A stretch of 64,000 nucleotides of DNA, taken from NCBI GenBank assembly GCA_041392855.1, contig JAWKLD010000001.1, positions 1,226,001-1,290,000 of the forward strand, in the 5' to 3' direction. The position numbers and the translations under genes are program-made. The notes below the pieces were generated by a model. That model was not told where the DNA came from and searched no databases. It saw only the letters and a program-made list of their open reading frames with translations. The stretch comes from Flavipsychrobacter sp. (lineage in GTDB: Bacteria > Bacteroidota > Bacteroidia > Chitinophagales > Chitinophagaceae). Every line of letters begins with the position of its first letter. The first letter of the stretch is position 1. This document shows, in pieces, positions 45,159 through 54,270 of the stretch.

Positions 45159-45920
45159 TTATTCGTCTCTTAATTCCTTGCCTGTCAGGTCTAAAAACAC
45201 ATCTTCTAAGTTAGCCTCTTTCACGCGCTTAGGGCGTTTAAAACCTGATGCTACTAGATTATCAATAAGATTGTCGGGAGTATCTAATTTTATAATTTTT
45301 CCTGCATCTACTATAGCTACTCTATCGCAAAGCTCTTCTGCCTCGTCCATGTAATGTGTCGTTACTACAACAGTAGCTCCACGCTCTCTTACCTTTTTTA
45401 TCAACTCCCAAAGATTGCGACGAGCTTGCGGGTCTAGCCCCGTAGTGGGTTCATCCAAGAATATGATCTTAGGTTCGTTGATAAGGGTTGTTGCAATAGA
45501 GAATCTTTGCTTTTGTCCTCCTGAAAGTTGCTTGTACTTATTCTTAGCTTTCTCTCTTAAGTCTACTGTATCAAGCAATGCTAATGGGTCTACTTCTTTA
45601 TTATACAACCCTGCAAACAATTCTATTATCTGTACCAAGTTAAGGTTAGGATAGTATCCTGCTGCTTGCAGCTGCACACCGATTATCTTTTTTATATCAT
45701 TGGCATTGGCATCTAGATCTTTACCATCTACCGTAACCTTTCCGGAAGTTTTCTTTCGTAGGGTCTCAATAATTTCCAAAGTAGTTGTTTTGCCAGCTCC
45801 GTTAGGCCCTAGCAATCCAAATATTTCTCCTTTATATACATCAAAACTCAACCCGTTGACCGCTACAAAGTCATCGTATTTCTTAACTAGTTGCTCTACT
45901 TTTATTATTACTTCACTCAT
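45159..45920 (-). CDS. ABC transporter ATP-binding protein (exporter type)
   Basis: A 253-residue ATPase with Walker A GLLGPNGAGKTTTLE, Q-loop near GVQLQAAGYYP, signature LSGGQKQRFSIA, Walker B IIFLDEPTTGLDP and switch His in VVTTHYMDEAEE. The class is that of ABC-2 drug or lipid exporters (DrrA/CcmA-like). No permease gene adjoins it, so the membrane partner lies elsewhere. It is 37 bp downstream of the RlmK-like gene and may be the last gene of that run. Confidence 0.9.
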   Translation of the reverse strand: MSEVIIKVEQLVKKYDDFVAVNGLSFDVYKGEIFGLLGPNGAGKTTTLEIIETLRKKTSGKVTVDGKDLDANANDIKKIIGVQLQAAGYYPNLNLVQIIELFAGLYNKEVDPLALLDTVDLREKAKNKYKQLSGGQKQRFSIATTLINEPKIIFLDEPTTGLDPQARRNLWELIKKVRERGATVVVTTHYMDEAEELCDRVAIVDAGKIIKLDTPDNLIDNLVASGFKRPKRVKEANLEDVFLDLTGKELRDE

Positions 45921-45957
45921 TATTGCTACAATAATTCCACAAGTTAGACATGCACTG

Positions 45958-46911
45958 TTACTTTTCCAGTGAAAAGCAGCATCTTTTTAGTTTACCTTGA
46001 AAATCAAAAGGGGTAGTTTTTTTCGTAATATTGGTGATCATCATTCCTTTTATATGTTCTTCGTCCAGCTTAAACCCTCTGTAGTTATTACTGAAATATA
46101 TTTTACCCCCTATTGTCAGCACTCTTTTTAGTTCGTTGAGTAGCCACACATGGTCACGCTGTACATCAAATGTTCCTTCCATTCTTTTACTGTTAGAAAA
46201 GGTAGGTGGGTCACAAACAATAATATCATAAGAGTCTGACTCCAGATCGGTAATAAACTGTAACACATCAGCATGTATGTAATGATGCCTTTCCTCATCA
46301 TACAGTTTATTATACTGCATATTTCTTTTCGCCCAGTTGATATAGGTTTTTGACATATCAACAGACGTAACCATCTCTGCTCCACCATCCTCTGCATAAA
46401 CACTAAAAGAACCCGTATAACAGAAAAGATTTAGCACTCTAGCTCCTTTTGATTCTTCCCGTACCATATCGCGTGTGATACGATGGTCTAAGAACAAACC
46501 AGTATCTAGGTAATCGGTCATATTCAGTATAAAACTCAGCCCACCTTCTGTTACTATTCTTTCTATTTTCTCTTCACCAAACTTGCCGTATTGTCCTTGC
46601 TTCCCTTCTTTCTTCTGTCTGCGTTTTATAAAAATATGCTCTTCCGTAAGCTCCAGTACGTTCATTACCGCCTGCTTACTCGACTGTATCCATTGCTCAT
46701 GCTCCTCTTCTTCCATACCATGCCTGCTCTTATACTCAGCCATGTAGATATCCTCTCCATACCGCTCTATAGCAAAGGGAAACTCTGTCAGGTCGTTATC
46801 ATAAAATCGGAAACAACTAACATTTTGCCTACGCGCCAACTTACTAAAGTGCTTATGCACTTTACGTAGCCTGTTTTCAAACATCAATTGTTTTTCTTCT
46901 ATATTCATCAT
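45958..46911 (-). CDS. RlmK-like class I rRNA methyltransferase
   Basis: A 317-residue enzyme matching the second half (RlmK) of E. coli RlmKL: LNLFCYTGSFSVYAEDGGAEMVTSVDMSKTYINWAKRNM (split), DIIVCDPPTFSNSKRMEGTFDVQRDH and KIYFSNNYRGFKLDEEHI. The RlmL half is absent, so it is a stand-alone enzyme, probably making m7G in 23S rRNA. The ATG directly abuts the upstream gene's stop (46912-46914), so translation is likely coupled. Confidence 0.87.
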   Translation of the reverse strand: MMNIEEKQLMFENRLRKVHKHFSKLARRQNVSCFRFYDNDLTEFPFAIERYGEDIYMAEYKSRHGMEEEEHEQWIQSSKQAVMNVLELTEEHIFIKRRQKKEGKQGQYGKFGEEKIERIVTEGGLSFILNMTDYLDTGLFLDHRITRDMVREESKGARVLNLFCYTGSFSVYAEDGGAEMVTSVDMSKTYINWAKRNMQYNKLYDEERHHYIHADVLQFITDLESDSYDIIVCDPPTFSNSKRMEGTFDVQRDHVWLLNELKRVLTIGGKIYFSNNYRGFKLDEEHIKGMMITNITKKTTPFDFQGKLKRCCFSLEK

Positions 46912-47952
46912 TTATTCTTCACTACCACCCATTATAGGTGCTGCTAATAAACGTTTTATATTTTCCTGTAGCAAGGAGCTACTATTCATTTCCTCTACCG
47001 TTCTATAAGACATGTCTTGCATTTCAGCTTTCCCCATATTGAAGCCAAACTGATAGTCGATACCAAATAACACCTTTACTTCACCTTTATCTTCTCTATA
47101 CCATAGGGAGTATATATGATCCCAATCCTGCACTTCATAGGTCAGTACATCACTTAACTCTAAATACTCTTTTGCCTCTAATGATAATAGGGTATATGCC
47201 TCCGTTAACTCCTTCCCTTTTAAAAATAATTCACTTGGCAAGAGTTGCCCTTCTTTTAAGTACTGATTAACCACACTTGCCTCTTTCTCCATCCTCAGTC
47301 CCTTCTCCGTATAATAGTATCTTTCCGCCCTATTGATACAGGTTCCTATTACATCAATGGTCAGTGTTTCGCAGTTGATGTAGCTATGCACTTTAGCACA
47401 TTCCTGCAAAGCAACTTTTTCATCAGCACTAAACATTTTCATTTTTTGTTGTAGCACCTTATCATCCATATTTTCACGGAATGAAACAGCGCATTGCTTC
47501 ATAACGGTATCTTTGGCAGCAGCCCACTTATAGCCAGGCATCGCTTTAGCCTTTTGCTCTACACAGTCGCAGATATAATTACTATACGCAAGTACATAAT
47601 CTTGCTCATTATGCTTACACTCTAAAGAAGAGACCTGCTCCTTTAAAAATTTTACTGAAACATCTGCAGAAAGCTCTACCAAGAGATCTAACTCATTATA
47701 ATCAGGATATTTTTTTCGGTATTGGTCTATAGCCCTAAATACATGTTCATTCTCTAATATAAATGTCTTACTGGAAGTTATAGGCATAGCTTCTGTAAAG
47801 CTCATATCAAACTCCCTTACCTTCTTATACACGTAAATATAGTCCTGATAAACACTATCGAAATACACTTGTGCTTTTAATGAAGTAATGAAGCAACTGA
47901 AAATACCAAGTAGTACTACAGAACGGAACAACATTCTAGATCGCATATTCAT
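46912..47952 (-). CDS. Uncharacterised exported protein
   Basis: The ATG at 47952 gives 346 residues; an upstream GTG (47964) and inner ATGs (47946, 47934) are alternatives. A signal peptide ends near LKAQ. The mature part is helical and charged with scattered Cys residues (YICDCVEQKAKAMPGYKW, YINCETLTIDVIGTCINRAE) that recall a short repeated motif with C-x-C/C-spacing. I do not recognise the family. It lies between a YwqK-like gene and the RlmK-like gene in one leftward operon. Confidence 0.6.
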   Translation of the reverse strand: MNMRSRMLFRSVVLLGIFSCFITSLKAQVYFDSVYQDYIYVYKKVREFDMSFTEAMPITSSKTFILENEHVFRAIDQYRKKYPDYNELDLLVELSADVSVKFLKEQVSSLECKHNEQDYVLAYSNYICDCVEQKAKAMPGYKWAAAKDTVMKQCAVSFRENMDDKVLQQKMKMFSADEKVALQECAKVHSYINCETLTIDVIGTCINRAERYYYTEKGLRMEKEASVVNQYLKEGQLLPSELFLKGKELTEAYTLLSLEAKEYLELSDVLTYEVQDWDHIYSLWYREDKGEVKVLFGIDYQFGFNMGKAEMQDMSYRTVEEMNSSSLLQENIKRLLAAPIMGGSEE

Positions 47953-47977
47953 AAGAGTAAGCACTAAAGTAGTACAC

Positions 47978-48631
47978 TTAATTCATATAGCTGGTACGTT
48001 TCTCTTCTGGCGGCTTATAATAGGCACCTCCCTTCTTTTTGTGTGGGAGACCAGTATTTCTTTTATTGTAAAAAATACTATCTGCTTTTGAATAGGGATA
48101 ATCTTTGGCATGGATCATCACGTCTATTTGGTATTCCTCCTCTCTATTCATCCGCCCTGTTTCTGTATCATAAAAATACCACATACCATGTTTTACCGTG
48201 CCCATCTCACTAGCCACACCTACTAATTGTTGTTCACCTGTAATAGGGTCTTCAATCACGATCGAGTCATACTCCCGAGTAGGATTAAGTCCTCTATACA
48301 TCCCCACACAAGATAGTCTGCCATTTTCATATAGTTTCACTTCTCCATCCAAGACGTCATTCCTATAATTTTCAATAGCTATAATATCCCCTTTCTTATC
48401 CAGCTTATACCAAACACCATATTTTACGCCCTCTATATACTTGCCAAATTCGGAGTAAGCAGGCTCTCCTAGCTTTTCCTTTTTGGTATGCACCCACATA
48501 CCATGCCGCTTACCTGATCTAGAATACTTATTTATCGTAGACTCTTTGGGGGGACTGACCTTTTTCTGAGCATAGCTATTAGTAGCAATGGCTAGCAGAA
48601 ATATAAGCAGTATGGAGAAAAATCTTATCAT
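47978..48631 (-). CDS. YwqK/MORN-like repeat exported protein
   Basis: A 217-residue protein with a signal peptide (to about YAQ22) followed by repeats of the YwqK/MORN type: GKRHGMWVHTKKEK, GVKYGVWYKLDKKG, DVLDGEVKLYENGRLSCVG and TVKHGMWYFYDTETGRM. Such repeats often make peptide-binding beta hairpins. A toxin-antitoxin label sometimes given to this family is not supported here. It starts 8 bp after the Fe-S carrier gene. Confidence 0.72.
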   Translation of the reverse strand: MIRFFSILLIFLLAIATNSYAQKKVSPPKESTINKYSRSGKRHGMWVHTKKEKLGEPAYSEFGKYIEGVKYGVWYKLDKKGDIIAIENYRNDVLDGEVKLYENGRLSCVGMYRGLNPTREYDSIVIEDPITGEQQLVGVASEMGTVKHGMWYFYDTETGRMNREEEYQIDVMIHAKDYPYSKADSIFYNKRNTGLPHKKKGGAYYKPPEEKRTSYMN

Positions 48632-48639
48632 TTATACAT

Positions 48640-48984
48640 TTATACAGAGAAAGAGGTACCACAGCCACAAGTATCACTTGCATTAGGGTTATTAAAAATA
48701 AAGCCTCTTGCATTAAGACCTGTCTGAAAATCCACCTCTATACCAAAAAGGTACATCTCGTGTGCCTTTTTCATTATTACCGGAATTCCTTCTATTTCAT
48801 ATAACTCGTCATCCTCCTCTTTATTATCAAAACCCAACACATAGGTTAAACCAGAGCATCCTCCACCTTTCACACCTACTCTAAGGATTTGTCCCTCTTC
48901 ATAGTCAGGCTCGGCCATCAATCTATTTATCTCTTTCACTGCGCCTTCTGTTAACCTCAAAGGTGCTTTTATATTAGTTTCCAT
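48640..48984 (-). CDS. A-type Fe-S cluster carrier (HesB/IscA/ErpA family)
   Basis: A 114-residue protein with the three family cysteines: Cys43 in GVKGGGCSGLTYVL and Cys106/Cys108 in DTCGCGTSF. The family hands [4Fe-4S] or [2Fe-2S] clusters to apo-proteins. IscA versus ErpA cannot be decided by eye. It heads a leftward operon whose other genes are not Fe-S genes; the nearest radical-SAM client in the window is mtaB. Confidence 0.92.
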   Translation of the reverse strand: METNIKAPLRLTEGAVKEINRLMAEPDYEEGQILRVGVKGGGCSGLTYVLGFDNKEEDDELYEIEGIPVIMKKAHEMYLFGIEVDFQTGLNARGFIFNNPNASDTCGCGTSFSV

Positions 48985-49110
48985 TTTTGCTAAATATTTG
49001 TGTAAAAATAACCTAACATTAAAGCGTAACCAAATAAGTATATCTTACGTTTAAATACCTGTTTTAAATATATAGAAAAAATGGTATAAATTATCTTAAA
49101 GAACATTTTT

Positions 49111-49118
49111 TACATTTG
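49111..49118 (+). promoter_or_regulatory. Promoter -7 box for frr
   Basis: TACATTTG, exact TAnnTTTG, 23 bp before the frr ATG. Confidence 0.5.
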
Positions 49119-49141
49119 CTATCTGTTAATCAACATATCTT

Positions 49142-49705
49142 ATGAGCGAGGTTATAGAAAATATTATTAAAGGTGCCGATAATGGCATGAAAAAAGGCAT
49201 AGACCATCTAGAACAAGAACTTGGTAAAATTCGTGCCGGTAAAGCTACTCCTCAAATACTAGACGGGATCATGGTAGACTATTATGGTACTGCTACCCCG
49301 CTAAATCAAGTAGCCAATATCACTATACCGGATGCAAGGACATTGTCTTTACAACCATGGGAAAAAACAATGCTACAACCTATAGAGAAAGCTATCATTG
49401 CTTCAAATATTGGTTTAAATCCTCAAAATGATGGTGATTTCATACGTCTTTATTTACCACCACTTACGGAAGAAAGACGTAAAGAGCTTGTAAAACGTGT
49501 AAATGCAGAGGGAGAACAAGCTAAGATCAGTATCAGATCGGTACGTAGAGATAGTATTGAAAGCATCAAAAAAGAGCAAAAAGATGGCTTAAGTGAAGAT
49601 GCCGCTAAAGAAGCTGAAGGACGTGTACAAGGATTAACAGATAAATACATCGCGATAATAGATGAACGTTGCAAAGAGAAAGACAAAGAAATAATGACCA
49701 TATAA
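49142..49705 (+). CDS. frr: Ribosome recycling factor
   Basis: A 187-residue RRF: HLEQELGKIRAGKATPQILDGI, VDYYGTATPLNQVANITIPDARTLSLQPWE and LTEERRKELVKRVNAEGEQAKISIRSVRRD. It splits post-termination ribosomes together with EF-G. It is full length, with its own promoter and terminator. Confidence 0.97.
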   Translation: MSEVIENIIKGADNGMKKGIDHLEQELGKIRAGKATPQILDGIMVDYYGTATPLNQVANITIPDARTLSLQPWEKTMLQPIEKAIIASNIGLNPQNDGDFIRLYLPPLTEERRKELVKRVNAEGEQAKISIRSVRRDSIESIKKEQKDGLSEDAAKEAEGRVQGLTDKYIAIIDERCKEKDKEIMTI

Positions 49706-49706
49706 T

Positions 49707-49736
49707 AAAAAAGCCCTGCTATGCAGGGCTTTTTTA
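49707..49736. terminator. Terminator after frr
   Basis: AAGCCCTGC/GCAGGGCTT with a TAT loop and A/T-run flanks; also serves the convergent EVE gene. Confidence 0.92.
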
Positions 49737-49755
49737 TTAGTTATAACGGTGGCAA

Positions 49756-50166
49756 CTATTTAACACCACCCATCTTTAGTATAAGTTTATATTCAGCAGC
49801 TGTTACCTTACCTACTGACAGACGCATCAACCTTACTAAATCCATATTAGCCAATTTAGGTTCTGCTTTAATGTCTTTAAGCGTAACGGGTGTAGGCAAT
49901 GCCATTACAGGTTTAATATCTACTGCTACCCACCTATCATCATCAGTAGTAGGGTCTTGATAAGCCGTTTTTACTACTTCTGCAATACCTACAATAGCTA
50001 ACCCTTCATTACTATGATAGAAAAAGCAATGATCGCCCTTTTGCATTTCTTTGAGGTTGTTGCGAGCAGCATAATTACGCACCCCATCCCAAAAAGTCTT
50101 CTTATCCTTTACTAATTGCTCCCAGCTATATTTAAAGGGCTCCGACTTTACTAACCAGTAATTCAT
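49756..50166 (-). CDS. EVE-domain protein
   Basis: A 136-residue single EVE domain: MNYWLVKSEPFKYSWEQL, WDGVRNYAARNNLKEMQKGDHCFFYHSN and VGIAEVVKTAYQDPT. EVE folds are PUA-like and read modified bases in DNA or RNA. It lies 6 bp after the polyprenyl synthase gene, last in a leftward run. Confidence 0.9.
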   Translation of the reverse strand: MNYWLVKSEPFKYSWEQLVKDKKTFWDGVRNYAARNNLKEMQKGDHCFFYHSNEGLAIVGIAEVVKTAYQDPTTDDDRWVAVDIKPVMALPTPVTLKDIKAEPKLANMDLVRLMRLSVGKVTAAEYKLILKMGGVK

Positions 50167-50172
50167 AGTATA

Positions 50173-51138
50173 TTATTTTTCTCTTTGTAATAAATATTCA
50201 GCCAAACTACGCAATGGTGCTTTTCGCTCTTCTGCTACATTAATTGTAGCTAAATTATCAAATGCTAAATTTGAATACTTCAACATCTCATCTTTAGCAG
50301 CTTGCTTAGCATTGCAGCTATCGTATAGTGAAAGCATCTTTTCCACTTTATCATCACCAGTAGAGGCCAATAACTCTTCAATTTCTATTCGCTGTTCCGG
50401 GTTGGCATTCTCTATTGCTTTGAGCAACAAATAGGTTTTCTTATTTGCCTTTATATCCCCCCCTACTTGTTTGCCATTTTTCTCAGGATCACCATATGCG
50501 TCCAAATAGTCATCCTGTAGTTGGAAAGCTATGCCTAAATTTTTACCGAACTCATATACTTTTTGCGCTTCCTCTTCATTGGCACCAGAAATATATGCCC
50601 CCATCTTTAAACTACAGGCTAGCAATACAGATGTCTTAAGTGCTATCATGTTTAGATACTCCTCAATAGTAACATCAGACCGCTGTTCAAAATCCATATC
50701 CATCTGCTGACCATCGCACACTTCAGCAGCTGTTTGTGTAAAGAGTGGTAATACTTGTGCTAAGGCCTCTTTGATATACCCCAATTGCTCGTAAGCAAGG
50801 ATGCATAATATATCTCCACTTAAGATACCCGCAGTCATTCCGTATTTATGGTGTATAGTCTCTTTCCCTCTCCTGAGCGGTGCTTCATCCATGATATCAT
50901 CATGCACCAATGTAAAGTTGTGAAACAACTCTACTCCTATCGCGGCATGCCATGCTCCTTCTTTTATATCAGAGAATAGTTCGTTACCCATTAAGCATAA
51001 AACAGGACGCACCCGCTTGCCGCCTAAGCCTAATAAATACCTACAAGGCTCATATAAATTGTGTGGAGACTTTTGTAAGGACTCCACAGACAATAATCGT
51101 TCTTCAAAAAGTTTTACTAGCTCTTTAAAACCGTGCAT
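50173..51138 (-). CDS. Polyprenyl (trans-isoprenyl) diphosphate synthase
   Basis: A 321-residue enzyme with both Asp-rich motifs: LVHDDIMDEAPLRRG (first) and FQLQDDYLDAYGD (second), plus the GGKRVRPVLCLM start motif. It condenses IPP units to a long-chain product, probably the quinone side chain; product length cannot be read from the sequence. It is 2 bp after the RNase R gene. Confidence 0.9.
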   Translation of the reverse strand: MHGFKELVKLFEERLLSVESLQKSPHNLYEPCRYLLGLGGKRVRPVLCLMGNELFSDIKEGAWHAAIGVELFHNFTLVHDDIMDEAPLRRGKETIHHKYGMTAGILSGDILCILAYEQLGYIKEALAQVLPLFTQTAAEVCDGQQMDMDFEQRSDVTIEEYLNMIALKTSVLLACSLKMGAYISGANEEEAQKVYEFGKNLGIAFQLQDDYLDAYGDPEKNGKQVGGDIKANKKTYLLLKAIENANPEQRIEIEELLASTGDDKVEKMLSLYDSCNAKQAAKDEMLKYSNLAFDNLATINVAEERKAPLRSLAEYLLQREK

Positions 51139-51140
51139 AC

Positions 51141-53174
51141 TTACTTTTTATTCCTAGTTTTCTTCTTCTTATTGCCTCCTTTATCAGAAGTTGTCTTTTT
51201 AGTCGTTGTCTGTTGTGGTGCCTCAAGGATAGTAAAATCAATTTGTCTTTTTTCCAGATTAGTAGCTACCACTTGAATTTTAACCTTATCTCCCATCCCA
51301 AAACGCAACCCCGTATGACGACCTACTAAAGCATATTCCTGCTCTATCAATTCAAATTCATCAAACTCAAAAAGGTCTGATATAGACACCATTCCTTCGC
51401 ATTTATGCTCCACTGTTTCTGCCCAAAAACCAAAGCTGGCCACACCACTTATCACAGCATCAAACTCGCCACCAATATAGTCTTGCATGTATTCTACTTG
51501 CTTATACTTATTAGCTGTTCTTTCTGCCTCCATCGCTCTACGCTCTTGTTCAGAACAATGTCTACACTGTGCTTCTAAATGCTTTATCGGTTTTATTTTG
51601 TCTAGCAAGCACTCCTCGAGTATCCTATGCACTAACACATCGGGGTATCTTCTAATAGGAGAAGTAAAGTGACAATAATCCTTAAACCCTAAGCCATAGT
51701 GCCCTATATTATCGGTAGTATAAACCGCCTTAGACATGGTGCGTATACCCAATGTTTGCAATACATGCTGCTCTGGTGTACCATCTACCAATCGTAGCAT
51801 TTCGTTGAAAGACGATGCTATGTTCTCCGGAGTGTTCACCAAAAATTTATGTCCAAAACCTGCAGCAAAGGTCATAAAGACTTTAAGTTTCTCTTCATCC
51901 GGCACATCGTGTACACGATAAGGGAAAGGAATGGGCTTTCCTTTTACCTCTAATTCCGAAACAAATTCTGCTACGGTCCTATTAGCCAATAGCATAAACT
52001 CTTCAACCAATTGATGCGCTTGCTTACTTTCTTTTACTATTACTTCAATCGGTTTACTACTCTCGTCTAGTTTAAACCTTACTTCTTGCGAAGAAAAGTT
52101 GATAGCTCCTTCAGAAAACCTTTCCGCTCTTAAATTCTGTGCTATTTCATTTAAAAGAAGAATCTCCTCTTGATGATCGCCTGCTGCGCCTTCTATGATC
52201 TCTTGTGCTTCTTCATAGGTAAAACGTCGCTTAGATCTTATAACGGTCTTCCCTAGCCAGTATTCTTTGACCTCACCTTTTTTATTGATCTTGAATACCG
52301 CAGAAAATGCATATTTATCCTCATTAGGTCTTAAAGAGCAAAGTTCATTAGATAAGCGCTCAGGAAGCATTGGCAATACCCTATCGGGCAAGTAAACACT
52401 TGTAGCTCTTTTATAAGCCTCTTTATCTAATGCAGAATCTTTTGTTACATAATGGCTTACATCGGCAATATGTACCCCCACCTCATAATAGCCCCCTTTT
52501 GCTGGCTTTACGGATATAGCATCATCAAAATCCTTTGCATCTACAGGATCTATAGTAAATGTCAACTCTTCTCTTATATCCACTCTATTCTCTAGCTCAT
52601 TATCATCAACACCTTCAGGAAAACGAGCTGCCTCTTCTATAACGTCATCAGGAAATTTAAGTGGAAAACCATTCTCTACCAATATCCCCTGCATGGTGAT
52701 CTCATTGGCCGATTGGTTGGACAAAACAGATACTATCTCCCCAACAGGATTCTTGGTCTTACCCGTCCACTCTACAATTCTTCCTATTGCTCTATCACCA
52801 TGTTTAGCACCATTCAGTAAATGTAGTGGGATAAATATATCAACAGGAACCTTGTCACTATCTGGTACTAAGAATGCAAAATGAGGATGTACCTCTACCC
52901 TGCCACTAAACTCTTCCTGCTTTCGTCTTACTACATCTTTAATTGTGCCCTCCAAACGAGCGCCAAACTTTTTAGCCCTTGTCACTACTTCAACCTTCAC
53001 TTCATCACCATTCAGCGCATTTCTGATATGCTCTCGCTTTATCAGTATATCCTTATCCAGGCCTTCAACGATGACATACCCCAAACCAGAGCGTGTGATC
53101 TCTAACCTACCGGTATACACTTTAGTACCTGAACTATTACTATTCTTTTTCCTTTTCTTAACCTTCCTCGCCAT
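51141..53174 (-). CDS. rnr: Ribonuclease R
   Basis: A 677-residue RNB-family 3'-5' exoribonuclease. Cold-shock-like domains come first (about 20-190), then the RNB catalytic part with DPVDAKDFDDAIS (metal-binding Asps), HIADVSHYV, PFPYRVHDVPDEEKL and HFTSPIRRYPDVLVHR, an S1 domain (about 575-655) and a Lys-rich tail. It degrades structured RNA. It overlaps lpxK by 17 bp. Confidence 0.95.
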   Translation of the reverse strand: MARKVKKRKKNSNSSGTKVYTGRLEITRSGLGYVIVEGLDKDILIKREHIRNALNGDEVKVEVVTRAKKFGARLEGTIKDVVRRKQEEFSGRVEVHPHFAFLVPDSDKVPVDIFIPLHLLNGAKHGDRAIGRIVEWTGKTKNPVGEIVSVLSNQSANEITMQGILVENGFPLKFPDDVIEEAARFPEGVDDNELENRVDIREELTFTIDPVDAKDFDDAISVKPAKGGYYEVGVHIADVSHYVTKDSALDKEAYKRATSVYLPDRVLPMLPERLSNELCSLRPNEDKYAFSAVFKINKKGEVKEYWLGKTVIRSKRRFTYEEAQEIIEGAAGDHQEEILLLNEIAQNLRAERFSEGAINFSSQEVRFKLDESSKPIEVIVKESKQAHQLVEEFMLLANRTVAEFVSELEVKGKPIPFPYRVHDVPDEEKLKVFMTFAAGFGHKFLVNTPENIASSFNEMLRLVDGTPEQHVLQTLGIRTMSKAVYTTDNIGHYGLGFKDYCHFTSPIRRYPDVLVHRILEECLLDKIKPIKHLEAQCRHCSEQERRAMEAERTANKYKQVEYMQDYIGGEFDAVISGVASFGFWAETVEHKCEGMVSISDLFEFDEFELIEQEYALVGRHTGLRFGMGDKVKIQVVATNLEKRQIDFTILEAPQQTTTKKTTSDKGGNKKKKTRNKK

Positions 53175-54270
53175 ATAACATATTGCTTTCGTTAATAGTA
53201 TTTGCTACATAATTTAATATAAAGCTATCAAATTCAGGCCCTTTTTGAAATAGGAAGGATACTGCAATAGGTATTATTACAATACTAATACCCCATTCTT
53301 TCAATGTATCTATATGTAGTGCGAGTCTTGCTGCATCTTTTTCTGTTGTTACTATTACTTTATCTTTTACGTCCCAAGTATCAAAAGCCTCTTTTATCTC
53401 CTCCATATCTCTTTTTAAGAAATAATGATGGTCATTGTAGGTCAAGGTATGTACCTCCTTCGCTTTTTGCTTTATGTATGCAACAAAAGGGTCGGGCTTT
53501 GCAATACAACATACCAATACTACATTTTTATTGGTAAGGTTTATTTGCTGATGACTCAATAGGTCATAAGGTGTGTGGTAGTCTACTGTAGAAAAATATA
53601 CACGTTGATCGCCTATAGGATTGATCTTACCCTTCATTTCTTCTGCTTCTTCCAAGCTTAAATTGGGCGGGCATTTAGACACTACGATCACATCTGCTCT
53701 TTTATAAGCCTTAGGGCTTTCTCTAAGTGTACCCATTGGCAATATCATATCCTTATAAAAAGGTTTGGAATAGTCTGTAATTAGCATATTTACTCCTGCC
53801 TTTACCGACCTATGCTGAAATGCATCATCAAGAAGAATGGCCTCTACGTCGGGTCTTTTCTGTAATAGTTTGGGTATACCCACCATTCGCTCTTCTGCCA
53901 CACTTACTACAAGGTCTGGATATTTCATTTTGTACTGCATTGGCTCATCGCCTATATGCAAGGCATTAGAGGTTTCATCTGCCAATAGAAACCCTTGCGT
54001 ACGCCTCTTGTATCCCCTACTCATTGTAGCAACACGATATTGGTATTGCAATAGCCTTATCAAATATTCAACATGTGGTGTTTTTCCCGTACCTCCTACA
54101 GACAGATTGCCCACAGTTATTACAGGCACATCAAACTCTATTGAGGAATAAAAACCTGTATCATATAGTCGGTTTCGCAACCATACTACAGCACCATATA
54201 CCAATGATAATGGATAGAGCAACACCCTGACCACAGCAAATGAATAGTATAAAAAGTTCTTTTGACTCAT
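53158..54270 (-). CDS. lpxK: Tetraacyldisaccharide 4'-kinase
   Basis: A 370-residue lipid A kinase with an N-terminal membrane helix and the P-loop TVGNLSVGGTGKTPHVEYL (about 51-69), then LLDDAFQHRSV and FTLTYNDHHYF-like TLTYNDHHYFLKRDM. It phosphorylates the 4' position of the lipid A disaccharide. It overlaps rnr by 17 bp and ftcD by 4 bp, so the genes are tightly packed. Confidence 0.94.
   Translation of the reverse strand: MSQKNFLYYSFAVVRVLLYPLSLVYGAVVWLRNRLYDTGFYSSIEFDVPVITVGNLSVGGTGKTPHVEYLIRLLQYQYRVATMSRGYKRRTQGFLLADETSNALHIGDEPMQYKMKYPDLVVSVAEERMVGIPKLLQKRPDVEAILLDDAFQHRSVKAGVNMLITDYSKPFYKDMILPMGTLRESPKAYKRADVIVVSKCPPNLSLEEAEEMKGKINPIGDQRVYFSTVDYHTPYDLLSHQQINLTNKNVVLVCCIAKPDPFVAYIKQKAKEVHTLTYNDHHYFLKRDMEEIKEAFDTWDVKDKVIVTTEKDAARLALHIDTLKEWGISIVIIPIAVSFLFQKGPEFDSFILNYVANTINESNMLYGEEG

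Noticed and set aside
47978..48631. YwqK-like gene as an antitoxin of a toxin-antitoxin system
   Set aside because: The protein has a signal peptide and MORN-like repeats, and no toxin-like small gene is adjacent; the label comes from family naming only.
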